From positions 39,485 through 103,484 of the forward strand of contig NZ_PKFN01000015.1 of NCBI RefSeq assembly GCF_002933395.1: a DNA stretch of 64,000 bases. Reading direction: 5' to 3'. Below the pieces are notes generated by a model. The model was not told the origin of the DNA, made no database searches, and saw only the letters and a program-made list of their open reading frames with translations. A program made the translations under genes and the position numbers. This document shows positions 20,284 to 28,536 of the stretch, piece by piece. This DNA is from Yoonia maritima (lineage in GTDB: Bacteria > Pseudomonadota > Alphaproteobacteria > Rhodobacterales > Rhodobacteraceae). How positions within the stretch are numbered: the first letter of the stretch is position 1; every line of letters begins with the position of its first letter.

Positions 20284-21066
20284 ATGACAAAGATTCTATG
20301 GTTATCTGATCTTCACTATCGCGATCTAGGTGATGTGCTGGGGCACGATCCGCGAATTCGGCTAGAGGCGGCGATTGCGCATATTAACGAACACCATAGC
20401 GATGCGGCGTTTGTGGTGATTACCGGTGACATGGCTGATAACGAACAAAGCTATTCAGCCCTTGCAAAACAGCTAGATACATTCTCGATTCCTGTTCTGC
20501 CTTTAACCGGCAATCATGATAGCCGCGACGCGTTGCGCAAAAGCCGTCCATTGCCGAACAGCTGTATGGACGACTTCGTACAGTACTTTGTTGAACTGCC
20601 CAGTTTTGCGGTAATTTGCCTTGATACAAAAAAAGAAGGCTCAGATTTTGGTGAATTCTGTGCAGCGCGCAGGGCTTGGCTATGTGAAACGCTTGCTAAT
20701 TTGGAGGATAAGCCAGCCTATATATTCATGCATCATCCACCCATGACGCTGGGCTTGCCAATGCAAGACCTCCTGATGATGCAGGCAGGGGATCAGTTTC
20801 TTGATATGATTGGCTGGTATCAAAACGTGAAGCACCTGTTTCTTGGACATGTGCACCGCCCAACGGCCGGTACCATAGGCGGGCTGCCTTATGCGACAAT
20901 TGGGGCTGTTTCATATCAGGCACCTGCGCCAAGCCCACGATGGGATTGGGATAGCTTCTCTCCTGCAAAAGAAGCCCCGCAATACGGTGTGATTGATATT
21001 TGGAATGGCCACGTAACGCTGCAATATACGCAGTTTTGCACTTATGAAACGGGTGTTCACAGTTAA
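20284..21066 (+). CDS. Metallophosphoesterase (CpdA/Icc-like)
   Basis: Two-metal phosphodiesterase of 260 residues. All five metal-ligand blocks are present in order: LSDLH, ITGDMAD, LTGNHDSRD, MHHPP and LGHVHRP. The family includes cAMP phosphodiesterase CpdA and glycerophosphodiester-type enzymes; the substrate is not decided by sequence. I use ATG 20284; a TTG at 20272 is in frame and GGGAG lies between them, which fits the ATG. The following kinase-like gene starts within 40 bases. Confidence 0.88.
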   Translation: MTKILWLSDLHYRDLGDVLGHDPRIRLEAAIAHINEHHSDAAFVVITGDMADNEQSYSALAKQLDTFSIPVLPLTGNHDSRDALRKSRPLPNSCMDDFVQYFVELPSFAVICLDTKKEGSDFGEFCAARRAWLCETLANLEDKPAYIFMHHPPMTLGLPMQDLLMMQAGDQFLDMIGWYQNVKHLFLGHVHRPTAGTIGGLPYATIGAVSYQAPAPSPRWDWDSFSPAKEAPQYGVIDIWNGHVTLQYTQFCTYETGVHS

Positions 21067-21105
21067 CAGCTTTCCAATGTGTCACCTCAGCGATACCAAT
21101 TCGAC

Positions 21106-21624
21106 ATGCAGCGCGTCATGATCACAGGTGGGCCGGGTTCCGGCAAAAGCACGCTCGCCCGGATCATGGGCGAACGGACGGGGCTGCCAGCCTTCCACAT
21201 GGATCAAATCCACTGGGAGCCCGGATGGGTACAGCGTGACACGAATGAACGCGTGCAGATGGCCCATGCAGTAGAGGCCCGTGAGACATGGATATTCGAA
21301 GGTGGCTTTTCCACGACCTATGACAATCGCGCGACCCGTGCGGATACCCTGATATGGCTCGACTTGCCGGTTCTGCTGCGGTTTTGGCGCGTCGTGCGGC
21401 GACTAATGCGAGATTACGGGCAAACACGCGCCGATATGACCAAAGACTGCCCAGAGGTGTTCCATCAAGAAACCTTAGCCTTTTGGCGCTGGATATTCAG
21501 CTCGCGGCGCCGGACGCGCGCAAGGATCCAGAAGTTGATTGCTGAACACCCACATTTGTCTGTTCATCACCTACAAAGCCGCTCGCAGGTCCGCGCGTAT
21601 ATTGCTAGCCTATCCACGAAATAG
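21106..21624 (+). CDS. P-loop kinase-like protein (FlaR / adenylate-kinase type)
   Basis: Small P-loop NTPase of 172 residues. Walker A is ITGGPGSGKSTLA, followed by the conserved MDQIHWEPGW and the EGGFSTTYDNRATRADTLIWLD block found in proteins called topology-modulation protein or FlaR. The fold suggests nucleotide or small-molecule kinase activity; no substrate is established. ATG 21106 gives the usual MQRVMITGGPG start; GTG 21079 in frame is an alternative. pncA begins 10 bases after the stop. Confidence 0.8.
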   Translation: MQRVMITGGPGSGKSTLARIMGERTGLPAFHMDQIHWEPGWVQRDTNERVQMAHAVEARETWIFEGGFSTTYDNRATRADTLIWLDLPVLLRFWRVVRRLMRDYGQTRADMTKDCPEVFHQETLAFWRWIFSSRRRTRARIQKLIAEHPHLSVHHLQSRSQVRAYIASLSTK

Positions 21625-21634
21625 GAGACCCGAC

Positions 21635-22228
21635 ATGACCAACGCCCTAATCGTGATCGACGTACAAAACGACTTTTGCCCCGGCGGCGCACTCGCCGTG
21701 GCAGGCGGAGATGAAATCGTTTTGGGGATCAACACCGCGATGAACGACTTTGACGCGGTCATCCTAACCCAAGACTGGCACCCAGCGGGGCATTCTTCGT
21801 TCGCCTCTAGTCATGATGCCGAACCAATGTCGCTGACCGAAATGCCCTACGGCCCACAGGTACTTTGGCCCGATCACTGTATCCAAGGATCAGTCGGCGC
21901 GAATTTCCACCCGAACTTGACCGTAGATCGCGCCGATATGATCATCCGCAAAGGGTATAACCCGGCCATCGACAGCTACTCCGCGTTCTTTGAAAACGAC
22001 CACAAAACACCCACCGGGCTTGACGGGTATCTGCGGACACGCGGCATCGACACACTCACACTGGTCGGGCTGGCCACAGATTTCTGTGTGAACTACTCTG
22101 CCGTGGATGCGGCCAAGCTGGGGTTCAACGTCACCGTCCAAATGGATCTCTGCCGGGCCATCGACTTTGACGGGTCACTAAAGGCCGCGTGCGACGGCAT
22201 GATCGCCGTCGGCGTAACAATCGCGTAA
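21635..22228 (+). CDS. pncA: Nicotinamidase
   Basis: Hydrolyses nicotinamide to nicotinate in NAD salvage, in the cytoplasm. The 197-residue protein has the catalytic Asp in VIDVQNDFCPGG (Asp9), metal ligands in DWHPAGHSSF, the catalytic Lys in RKGYNPAIDSYS and the nucleophile Cys in LATDFCVNYSA. ATG 21635 follows AGGAGA; the longer upstream open frame overlaps the kinase gene and is not coding. It stands directly before pncB, whose enzyme uses the product, so the two form a salvage pair. Confidence 0.96.
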   Translation: MTNALIVIDVQNDFCPGGALAVAGGDEIVLGINTAMNDFDAVILTQDWHPAGHSSFASSHDAEPMSLTEMPYGPQVLWPDHCIQGSVGANFHPNLTVDRADMIIRKGYNPAIDSYSAFFENDHKTPTGLDGYLRTRGIDTLTLVGLATDFCVNYSAVDAAKLGFNVTVQMDLCRAIDFDGSLKAACDGMIAVGVTIA

Positions 22229-22291
22229 AAACTAGGCCTTGCCACCCCGCCAACCAATTGCTCTAACGCGTAAAAACGGGGGGCTAAAGCT

Positions 22292-23584
22292 ATGGTCGAT
22301 ATCGCAACACGAGTCTGGAACCACAAATGGAAGATCGACCCGATCGTGCGGTCGCTCATCGATACGGATTTCTATAAGCTGCTGATGTGCCAGTCGGTGT
22401 TTCGGAACCACCCGAACACCCAAGTCACCTTTTCCCTGATCAACCGGACCAAAACCATCCGGCTGGCCGAACTGATCGACGAAGGCGAACTGCGCGAGCA
22501 GCTTGACCACATCCGGTCCCTCCGGCTGACACGCGGTGAATCCACTTGGCTGCGCGGCAACACCTTTTACGGCAAACGGCAAATGTTCCGGCCCGACTTT
22601 ATGGAGTGGTTCGAGAACCTCCAACTCCCCCCTTACCATCTTGAAAAAAAGGATGGGCAGTACGAACTCACCTTCGAAGGATCCTGGCCCGAGGTCATGC
22701 TGTGGGAAATCCCCGCGCTTGCGGTGATCATGGAACTACGGTCGCGGGCGGTGCTGCGCGATATGGGGCGGTTTGAACTTCAGGTGCTCTATGCTCGCGC
22801 CATGACGAAACTGTGGGAAAAGGTCGAACAACTACGACCAATCGAAGGCCTGAAACTCGCCGACTTCGGCACCCGCCGCAGGCATTCATACCTCTGGCAG
22901 GATTGGTGCGTGCAGGCGATGATGGAAGGGCTCGGCAACAGCTTTACGGGCACGTCAAACTGCCGGATCGCCATGATGCGAGAGATCGAGGCAATCGGCA
23001 CAAACGCCCATGAATTGCCCATGGTCTATGCCGCGCTTGCCGATACAGACACGCAATTGCTGCAATCGCCCTACGATGTGCTGGCCGACTGGCAAGAAGA
23101 ACATGACGGCAACCTGAAAATCATCCTGCCCGATACATTCGGGACGCAAGGGTTCCTTGACCGCGCGCCCGATTGGCTGGCCGATTGGACCGGGATGCGG
23201 ATCGACAGCGGCGACCCCGCAACCGGGGCCGAAAACGCGATCAACTGGTGGAAATCCCGTGGCGAAGACCCGACGAAAAAGCTCGTCATCTTCTCGGATG
23301 GGTTAGATGTGGATAAAATCCTCGAACTGCATAGCCAATTCGCGGGGCGCGTGCGCGTGTCCTTTGGTTGGGGCACGATGATGACCAACGACTTCAAAGG
23401 GCTATCCGCAGGCGACGCGCTCGCGCCGTTCAGCCTGGTGTGCAAAGCCGTCGCGGCGAACGGACGCCCCACCGTGAAACTGTCGGACAATCCGAATAAG
23501 GCAATGGGACCATCCGAGGAAATCGCACGGTACAAAAGGGTGTTTGGCGTAGGTGAACAGGAACGGGTCGAGGTTGTGGTTTAG
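22292..23584 (+). CDS. pncB: Nicotinate phosphoribosyltransferase
   Basis: Condenses nicotinate with PRPP to nicotinate mononucleotide. The 430-residue protein has [12 protein letters not shown] near the N-terminus, the active-site region [12 protein letters not shown], and the phosphate-binding [11 protein letters not shown] and [13 protein letters not shown] segments. Length fits the PncB group. Its last 140 bases (23445-23584) are repeated at 25817-25956 with 18 differences, so the 3' end looks like an integration or recombination target; the gene itself remains intact. Confidence 0.96.
   Translation: MVDIATRVWNHKWKIDPIVRSLIDTDFYKLLMCQSVFRNHPNTQVTFSLINRTKTIRLAELIDEGELREQLDHIRSLRLTRGESTWLRGNTFYGKRQMFRPDFMEWFENLQLPPYHLEKKDGQYELTFEGSWPEVMLWEIPALAVIMELRSRAVLRDMGRFELQVLYARAMTKLWEKVEQLRPIEGLKLADFGTRRRHSYLWQDWCVQAMMEGLGNSFTGTSNCRIAMMREIEAIGTNAHELPMVYAALADTDTQLLQSPYDVLADWQEEHDGNLKIILPDTFGTQGFLDRAPDWLADWTGMRIDSGDPATGAENAINWWKSRGEDPTKKLVIFSDGLDVDKILELHSQFAGRVRVSFGWGTMMTNDFKGLSAGDALAPFSLVCKAVAANGRPTVKLSDNPNKAMGPSEEIARYKRVFGVGEQERVEVVV
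23445..23584 (+). repeat. pncB 3'-end repeat, copy 1
   Basis: Last 140 bases of pncB including the stop. Aligns without gaps to 25817-25956 with 18 mismatches by my hand count (about 87% identity), many at third codon positions. A weaker match with a one-base gap seems to extend about 27 bases further upstream. Confidence 0.92.
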
Positions 23585-23608
23585 GGGCGCCCCCCCTAAA
23601 TTGCGTGT

Positions 23609-24565
23609 CTAACGTGCGACAAGCTGCTTGAGGTATGTATCAACATTCGCCATCGGAATGGTCAATTTTGTCTCAAACCCGTCTCGGATTTTTGCGATGA
23701 GCTCAGGCCCAAGCGCATCCCGTTTTTGGGTTGGCAGCCCTGTTTCCGCTCCAATGTCTCTCGCGCGGTTATCGATCTCAATCACTAGGCTACGTCTGCC
23801 GTGCAGCAATCCACGTATGCCGCCGTGTAGCCTAGTACCAATCACGTCAATATTTTCGCGTTCCAGCAGCGCATCATATGCGGCCAGATTTCCCGGGACA
23901 ATTTCGATATCATCGGTCGTGGTGATCGACCTCAAGTAGTCGAGATCACGTTTCTGTTGCGGCCAAAAGTATAGCTTCCCATAGCATTCCCGCAGACTCG
24001 CGACAAAAGTGGCATCTTCGCTAGATGCTTTGTGCTTTGTTAAGGTGAAGCATACGCTTGGTGCACCACCGGTTGGAATGTCTAGGGCCTCGGAACGATA
24101 GCGCCACAGCGTCGGACAGCTTGTGTTAATGACAGGTAGCCCGACGCTTTCCAGAATGGCTTTGCCGGTTTCATCGCGGACGGAGTGTTTCAGATGCGGT
24201 GAAAGCAGCCGGCGCAGTAGCCGCGCTTGCCGCGGATGAACCACCGTATTGGTCGTACTTGCCCCAACGCCCAACAGAACCACCTTGCCTTCAAGCACAG
24301 AAATATCTTTGCGCCCGACGGACCAAACAAAATTCCCGCGCCGCTGATATTTAGCGGAAAGCGCATTTGTCCCAAGCAACAAGACCAAATCGGCGTCAGC
24401 CGCCAACTGGCGACCGTAATGCCCAAGCCCATCGTGCCCCGATGAAGACGAAATGTAAGCGTCACCAATAATGCGGTCGATGTGCTTGCGCGCCTCGGAA
24501 ACGATGATCTCATCGCCCAAGTTATCCGACGCGATTGACGTATCGATTAGGTGAATGTGTCGCAT
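23609..24565 (-). CDS. Polysaccharide pyruvyl transferase family protein
   Basis: A 318-residue protein of the family that transfers pyruvate from phosphoenolpyruvate to sugars in surface polysaccharides (CsaB/WcaK type). Visible family blocks are IHLIDTSIASDNLGDEIIV at the N-terminus, a GVGAS turn, the SVRDETGKAILESVG block with downstream CPTLWR, and the C-terminal IGTRLHGGIRGLLHGR. ATG 24565 is chosen over an upstream in-frame start because it places the family's first strand at the N-terminus. It lies inside the segment flanked by pncB 3'-end repeats and is divergent from a glycosyltransferase, so it probably acts on an acquired surface glycan. Confidence 0.85.
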   Translation of the reverse strand: MRHIHLIDTSIASDNLGDEIIVSEARKHIDRIIGDAYISSSSGHDGLGHYGRQLAADADLVLLLGTNALSAKYQRRGNFVWSVGRKDISVLEGKVVLLGVGASTTNTVVHPRQARLLRRLLSPHLKHSVRDETGKAILESVGLPVINTSCPTLWRYRSEALDIPTGGAPSVCFTLTKHKASSEDATFVASLRECYGKLYFWPQQKRDLDYLRSITTTDDIEIVPGNLAAYDALLERENIDVIGTRLHGGIRGLLHGRRSLVIEIDNRARDIGAETGLPTQKRDALGPELIAKIRDGFETKLTIPMANVDTYLKQLVAR

Positions 24566-24670
24566 TATTGAATCTAGTCCTATGTGAGGAGCAAGCGAGA
24601 ATTGCACACTTCCTAGTGTACCTGATAAGCAAGCTCAACGCCCTTACCCACGCAGAGGTTCTCAGACACG

Positions 24671-25789
24671 ATGTTCGCCCTAGCCGCAAACGGTTTCAAT
24701 AAGCCGTCCGAGACCTTCATACGATCGCACGCGCGGCTCCTCGCTCCCGGGAATACATTGCTCATCGCCGAGCGGCGCGAACGGAAAACGCCGATCAACG
24801 CGCCGCTTGTCATGATGTCGAAACGTTGGCCAATTTCGGTGAAAAACGGCGCGAATATCGCACAAATCATCACGGCGGCGCTAACGCCAACCCGGATTGG
24901 TAGCTCAAGAAGCCAGTACCTCGCGTCCATCCTGCGCAAACACGGGGTGAAAACCATCATGGCCGAATATGGGTCGACGGCGATCCACTTGATCGAAGCC
25001 GCTCAGATCGCCGGATGTAAACTATACGTCCACTTTCACGGCGTTGACGCGTCAAAAATGCTGCGCGATCCGGCGATCGTACAGTCCTATAATCTGCTGT
25101 TCAAACAGGCCGCCGGCGTTATCGCACCCTCTGCGTTTCTGGCGAACAACCTTGCCAATGCGGGATGCCCGGCCGAAAAGCTACATGTCGTCCCATGCGG
25201 CGTGAACACCGAATCCACCATCCCCCCAAACCCCGAGAAATACCGCCTGCTCGCAGTGGGGCGCTTCACCGAAAAGAAATCCCCGCTTTCGACAATCGCC
25301 GCCTTCGCACAGGTGGCCAAGCGCTTTCCAAACGCCCACCTTGAGATGTTAGGCGACGGACCTTTGATGAACGAGGCCAAACAAAAAGTCGAAAGTCTCG
25401 GCCTGCAACAGATGATATCGCTCTCTGGGATGGTCGATGCAAAGCGGGTTCAACATGAAATGAGCCGCGCAAGCATGTTCATTCAGCACTCCGTGACCGC
25501 GCAGGATGGCGACATCGAAGGCCTGCCCGTCGCCATTCTCGAGGCGATGGCCGCGCGCCTACCCGTTGTCTCCACCCTCCACAGCGGAATTCCCGAGGCG
25601 GTCGTGGATAACGTGACGGGCTATCTTGTTCCCGAATTTGACGTGGATGCAATGGCCGAACGGATTTGCACGCTCTTGGATGATCCCGCAAAATCCGAAG
25701 CATTTGGCCTCGCGGGAAGCGAGCGGGTCAAAAACGAATTTTCCGAAGCCCGTACCATAGGTAAACTAAAGCAAATCATGGACCTGTAG
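24671..25789 (+). CDS. Glycosyltransferase family 4 protein
   Basis: GT-B fold glycosyltransferase of 372 residues. The N-terminal domain starts with NGFNKPSETFIRSHARLL, a pattern of capsule and exopolysaccharide transferases. The C-terminal nucleotide-sugar domain has LLAVGRFTEKKSP, LEMLGDGPL and the acceptor-binding EGLPVAILEAMAARLPVVST with the EX7E-like glutamates. Donor and acceptor are unknown. Its stop is followed within 30 bases by the second pncB 3'-end copy, so it is the right-hand gene of the flanked module. Confidence 0.92.
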   Translation: MFALAANGFNKPSETFIRSHARLLAPGNTLLIAERRERKTPINAPLVMMSKRWPISVKNGANIAQIITAALTPTRIGSSRSQYLASILRKHGVKTIMAEYGSTAIHLIEAAQIAGCKLYVHFHGVDASKMLRDPAIVQSYNLLFKQAAGVIAPSAFLANNLANAGCPAEKLHVVPCGVNTESTIPPNPEKYRLLAVGRFTEKKSPLSTIAAFAQVAKRFPNAHLEMLGDGPLMNEAKQKVESLGLQQMISLSGMVDAKRVQHEMSRASMFIQHSVTAQDGDIEGLPVAILEAMAARLPVVSTLHSGIPEAVVDNVTGYLVPEFDVDAMAERICTLLDDPAKSEAFGLAGSERVKNEFSEARTIGKLKQIMDL

Positions 25790-25816
25790 GCGCGCGCCCT
25801 TCAGCACGCCCGCGCC

Positions 25817-25956
25817 AAGCCGTCGCGGCCAACGAACACCCCACCATGAAACTGTCGGACGACCCCAACAAAGCGATGGGACCATCCGAGGAAATCGCAC
25901 GGTATAAACAAGTGTTTGGGGTAGGCGAGCAGGAACGGGTTGAGGTTGTGGTTTAG
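25817..25956 (+). repeat. pncB 3'-end repeat, copy 2 (orphan)
   Basis: Untranslated copy of the pncB 3' end, including an in-frame TAG, 2372 bases downstream of copy 1 in the same orientation. Eighteen substitutions and no indel separate them; translated, it differs at only a few of 46 positions. The divergence argues for arrival from another strain's pncB or displacement of an old 3' end, not a fresh tandem duplication. Confidence 0.9.
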
Positions 25957-25994
25957 GATGAATACATAATGATACAATTTATGGAGATTAACCT

Positions 25995-27758
25995 ATGACC
26001 TACTCTACAACTACGATCTCCGACTGCCTTGGTAAGGTGAACGAAGATTGGTTTCTGCCGTCGATTCAGCGTCCTTACGTTTGGGATACAACTCAAATTA
26101 TTAGGCTTTTTGATTCACTTCTCAAAGGGCTGCCGATAAGCACGTTTCTACTCTGGAATATGAGCCGGCAAACCGCATCATCGTGGGATAGCTACCGTTT
26201 CATAGAGAACTTTAAGCAGGGCGATACACACAACATCCGGGTAGATTTATCTAATCGCGAGGCAACCTACATTCTCGACGGCCAACAACGTCTCACGTCT
26301 CTACTAATTGGTTTTTATGGATCCTATACGGTAAAGGCCAAGTTTGCGCGAAAAGGTAATCTTAATGCCTGGACCCAAAAAAACCTCTACCTTGATTTAA
26401 TGAAATCCCCTGACGAGGCGGCGGATGATGACTTGGATAGTGATATCGTCGTTACGTATGGTTTGGATTTTTTTGAGAGAGACCAACGTATTACACCGGA
26501 AAAGTTTTGGTTTCGTGTTTCGCGACTCAAAGGTGTAATTACACGAGAGGCATTTGAAAGACTGCATCATGAAGTGATGGGGGCGATGCCTGCTGGAACA
26601 ACTATTCAAGATCGTCGCAACATCGAAGCTAATCTAGAAAGACTGTGGGATGTTTATTGTAATCAACCCATTATTTCGTATTTTACTGAGGAAAATCAGT
26701 CTCTTGATCGCGTTTTAAACATTTTTATTCGTGCTAATGATGCCGGCACAAAATTATCAAAGTCCGATTTACTCATGACAATGGCAACTGCGAAGTGGCA
26801 AGGATTAAATGCTAAAGATGAGGTGTTTGGATTCGTTGATCATATCAATTCGGGACTGCGGCATAAAAATAAGATAAATAAAGATTTCGTCTTAAAGTCC
26901 TGTTTAGTGCTGGAAAATCTCGAGGTCGCATATAAAGTCGACAACTTCACTAATGCCAATCTTGAATTGATCGAGGACGCTTGGCCATCAATTAAGAGAA
27001 CGCTTTTACGAGTTTTTGAGTTTGTAAATAGCTTTGGAATTGACAAAGATACACTGACTTCGACGAATGCTTTGATGCCGATTGCATATTATATGCACAG
27101 GTTGGACGCTGATTTTAGAGGCTCAACAGGTGAAGAATGTGACGCGCGCCAGCAGATGATGCGATGGCTGTTGGGGGCGTTGATAAATGGTGCATTCAGC
27201 GGCACCTCAGACCGGGCAATTGCGGGATGTCGAGCAGTCATTAAAGAACATCTGCGAACTTCTAAATCCTTTCCTCGTCTAGCCCTAATTGGCGAGCTCG
27301 GTCGTCAGAATAGGATTTCAACATTTACTTCAGATAACGTCGAACGATTGCTCGAAATTGAATACGGGGATAAACGTAGCTTTCTAGCGCTCAGCCTGCT
27401 TTACGACACAGGCAGCTACGATGCATCATCTACACAAATTGATCATATTATCCCCCAGGCAAGCATTGACACGAAACTTCTTCAACGACGTGGAATTCCT
27501 TATGACAGGATCACTGCAATTCAAGATGCGAGCCAACGCCTAGGAAATCTTCAATTACTCTTATCACGTGAAAACAATGAAAAGAGGGACACGCCGTTTT
27601 CTCACTGGATAGAGACAAGAGATGAAAATTTTCTTTCGCGGCACTCGTTGCCAGCTGACCGATCACTCTGGAATGTTGAAAGCCTTCCAGAATTTGTGTT
27701 TGCGCGCGAGAAGCTCATTGCGGCGAAAATAAAAAATAGCTCGCCTGCGCCGAAGTGA
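25995..27758 (+). CDS. DUF262 and HNH domain protein, probable modification-dependent nuclease
   Basis: A 587-residue protein. The N-terminal DUF262 domain has its signature SIQRPYVWDTTQIIRLFDSL (about 23-42) and YILDGQQRLTSL (92-103); the C-terminal DUF1524-like HNH region has IDHIIPQ near residue 482 and GNLQLLLSRENNEK near 518. This layout is that of single-chain relatives of GmrSD, which use NTP hydrolysis to cut modified phage DNA. Defence is inferred from the family. The gene is clearly richer in A and T than its neighbours and sits just past the pncB repeat, both signs of transfer. GGAG precedes the ATG. Confidence 0.85.
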   Translation: MTYSTTTISDCLGKVNEDWFLPSIQRPYVWDTTQIIRLFDSLLKGLPISTFLLWNMSRQTASSWDSYRFIENFKQGDTHNIRVDLSNREATYILDGQQRLTSLLIGFYGSYTVKAKFARKGNLNAWTQKNLYLDLMKSPDEAADDDLDSDIVVTYGLDFFERDQRITPEKFWFRVSRLKGVITREAFERLHHEVMGAMPAGTTIQDRRNIEANLERLWDVYCNQPIISYFTEENQSLDRVLNIFIRANDAGTKLSKSDLLMTMATAKWQGLNAKDEVFGFVDHINSGLRHKNKINKDFVLKSCLVLENLEVAYKVDNFTNANLELIEDAWPSIKRTLLRVFEFVNSFGIDKDTLTSTNALMPIAYYMHRLDADFRGSTGEECDARQQMMRWLLGALINGAFSGTSDRAIAGCRAVIKEHLRTSKSFPRLALIGELGRQNRISTFTSDNVERLLEIEYGDKRSFLALSLLYDTGSYDASSTQIDHIIPQASIDTKLLQRRGIPYDRITAIQDASQRLGNLQLLLSRENNEKRDTPFSHWIETRDENFLSRHSLPADRSLWNVESLPEFVFAREKLIAAKIKNSSPAPK

Positions 27759-27787
27759 CACTCATTGATGAAATCCAGGACAAGGTT

Positions 27788-28201
27788 TCACTCCTCAACC
27801 TTCCCCCGCAATGCCTTCACCTCACTACGCGCTTTCTTCCCCGCTAACCTACGTTTGACGGACCCGTAGGTCGGTTTGGTGCCGATCCGCCGTTTGGGCC
27901 GCTCGGTTGCTTTTAGGATCAGTTCGGCCAGACGGTCCCGTGCGATTTCGCGGTTGCGGGCTTGGGACCGGGTTTCTTGCACGAAAATCACAATCGCCCC
28001 GTCTTTCGTCCACCGTTGCCCCGCCAGCCGCCGCAGTCGGTTTTTCACAGGGTCCGGCAGGTTGGGTGACCGCGCCGCCTCGAACCGCAACTCGACCGCT
28101 GTGGATACTTTGTTCACGTTCTGCCCGCCAGGCCCGGACGCGCGCGTAAAGCTTTCGGTCAGTTCCCAATCCGCAATTTCGATCTGATCGTTGACCCGCA
28201 T
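27788..28201 (-). CDS. arfB: Alternative ribosome-rescue factor ArfB (peptidyl-tRNA hydrolase)
   Basis: Releases stalled ribosomes on truncated mRNA by hydrolysing peptidyl-tRNA. The 137-residue protein has the catalytic GGQNVNKV motif shared with class I release factors, within SGPGGQNVNKVST, and the basic C-terminal tail RRLAGKKARSEVKALRG that occupies the empty mRNA channel. ATG 28201 is used; a longer frame to 28273 would run through the TACGC repeat array. The promoter region carries five TACGC units at 11-bp spacing. Confidence 0.93.
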   Translation of the reverse strand: MRVNDQIEIADWELTESFTRASGPGGQNVNKVSTAVELRFEAARSPNLPDPVKNRLRRLAGQRWTKDGAIVIFVQETRSQARNREIARDRLAELILKATERPKRRIGTKPTYGSVKRRLAGKKARSEVKALRGKVEE

Positions 28202-28232
28202 GGCCCCTCGCTTTGTCTCAAATACTCGGCCG

Positions 28233-28287
28233 TACGCAGTACATACGCGATGTGTACGCCGTGTGTACGCCAAACATACGCCTAAAA
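28233..28287. repeat. Five TACGC units at exact 11-bp spacing upstream of arfB
   Basis: TACGC begins at 28233, 28244, 28255, 28266 and 28277, each preceded by G or A. The other six bases of each unit vary. The array lies 32-86 bases before the arfB ATG, and ends close to the terminator of the upstream small RNA. One-turn spacing on one DNA face suggests cooperative protein binding. Confidence 0.8.
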
Positions 28288-28293
28288 ACCAAT

Positions 28294-28328
28294 GAAAAAG
28301 GGCTACCCCGGCGACGGGATAGCCCTTC
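28294..28328 (-). terminator. Rho-independent terminator (minus strand)
   Basis: On the minus strand AAGGGCTA (28327-28320) pairs with TAGCCCTT (28305-28298), followed by five T residues. It would end a transcript coming from the queuosine-transporter side, including the small RNA at 28330-28465. Confidence 0.85.
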
Positions 28329-28392
28329 TCTGATTTTCGGAGGTGGGTCGGTTAGGATCTCCACCTTGTGATCTTCTCAGCCAAGGGCTGCC

Positions 28393-28449
28393 CTAGCTGC
28401 GACCCCCACAAGTTGTCCCGACACACTTCTCCAATACCTCATGATGCAC
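28393..28449 (-). CDS. Possible 18-residue small protein
   Basis: GTG at 28449 lies seven bases after GGAGG and opens a frame reading MHHEVLEKCVGTTCGGRS then TAG. It has a Cys-x4-Cys pair (CVGTTC). An ATG at 28441 in another frame opens 21 codons, with wider spacing. Either may be a translated micro-ORF; the near-perfect ribosome site is the only evidence, and I cannot tell product from decoy. Confidence 0.35.
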   Translation of the reverse strand: MHHEVLEKCVGTTCGGRS

Positions 28450-28536
28450 TGGATCACCTCCTTTCAAAAATTTCGCCTATAGGTAAGGTGGCACAGATTT
28501 TGTATATTTCAACTAAAAAAACACCACGGATCGCGT

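Larger units (their letters stand above)
28294..28480 (-). ncRNA. Candidate small RNA with extended Shine-Dalgarno
   Basis: Between the transporter stop (28537) and the terminator, the minus strand holds GAAAGGAGGTGATCCAG (28465-28449), a full complement of the 3' end of 16S rRNA, then a possible short ORF, a GGTGG/CCACC hairpin near 28340-28365, and the terminator. The combination looks like a discrete small RNA or 3'-UTR-derived RNA. No named Rfam family comes to mind. The 5' end is not determined. Confidence 0.45.
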
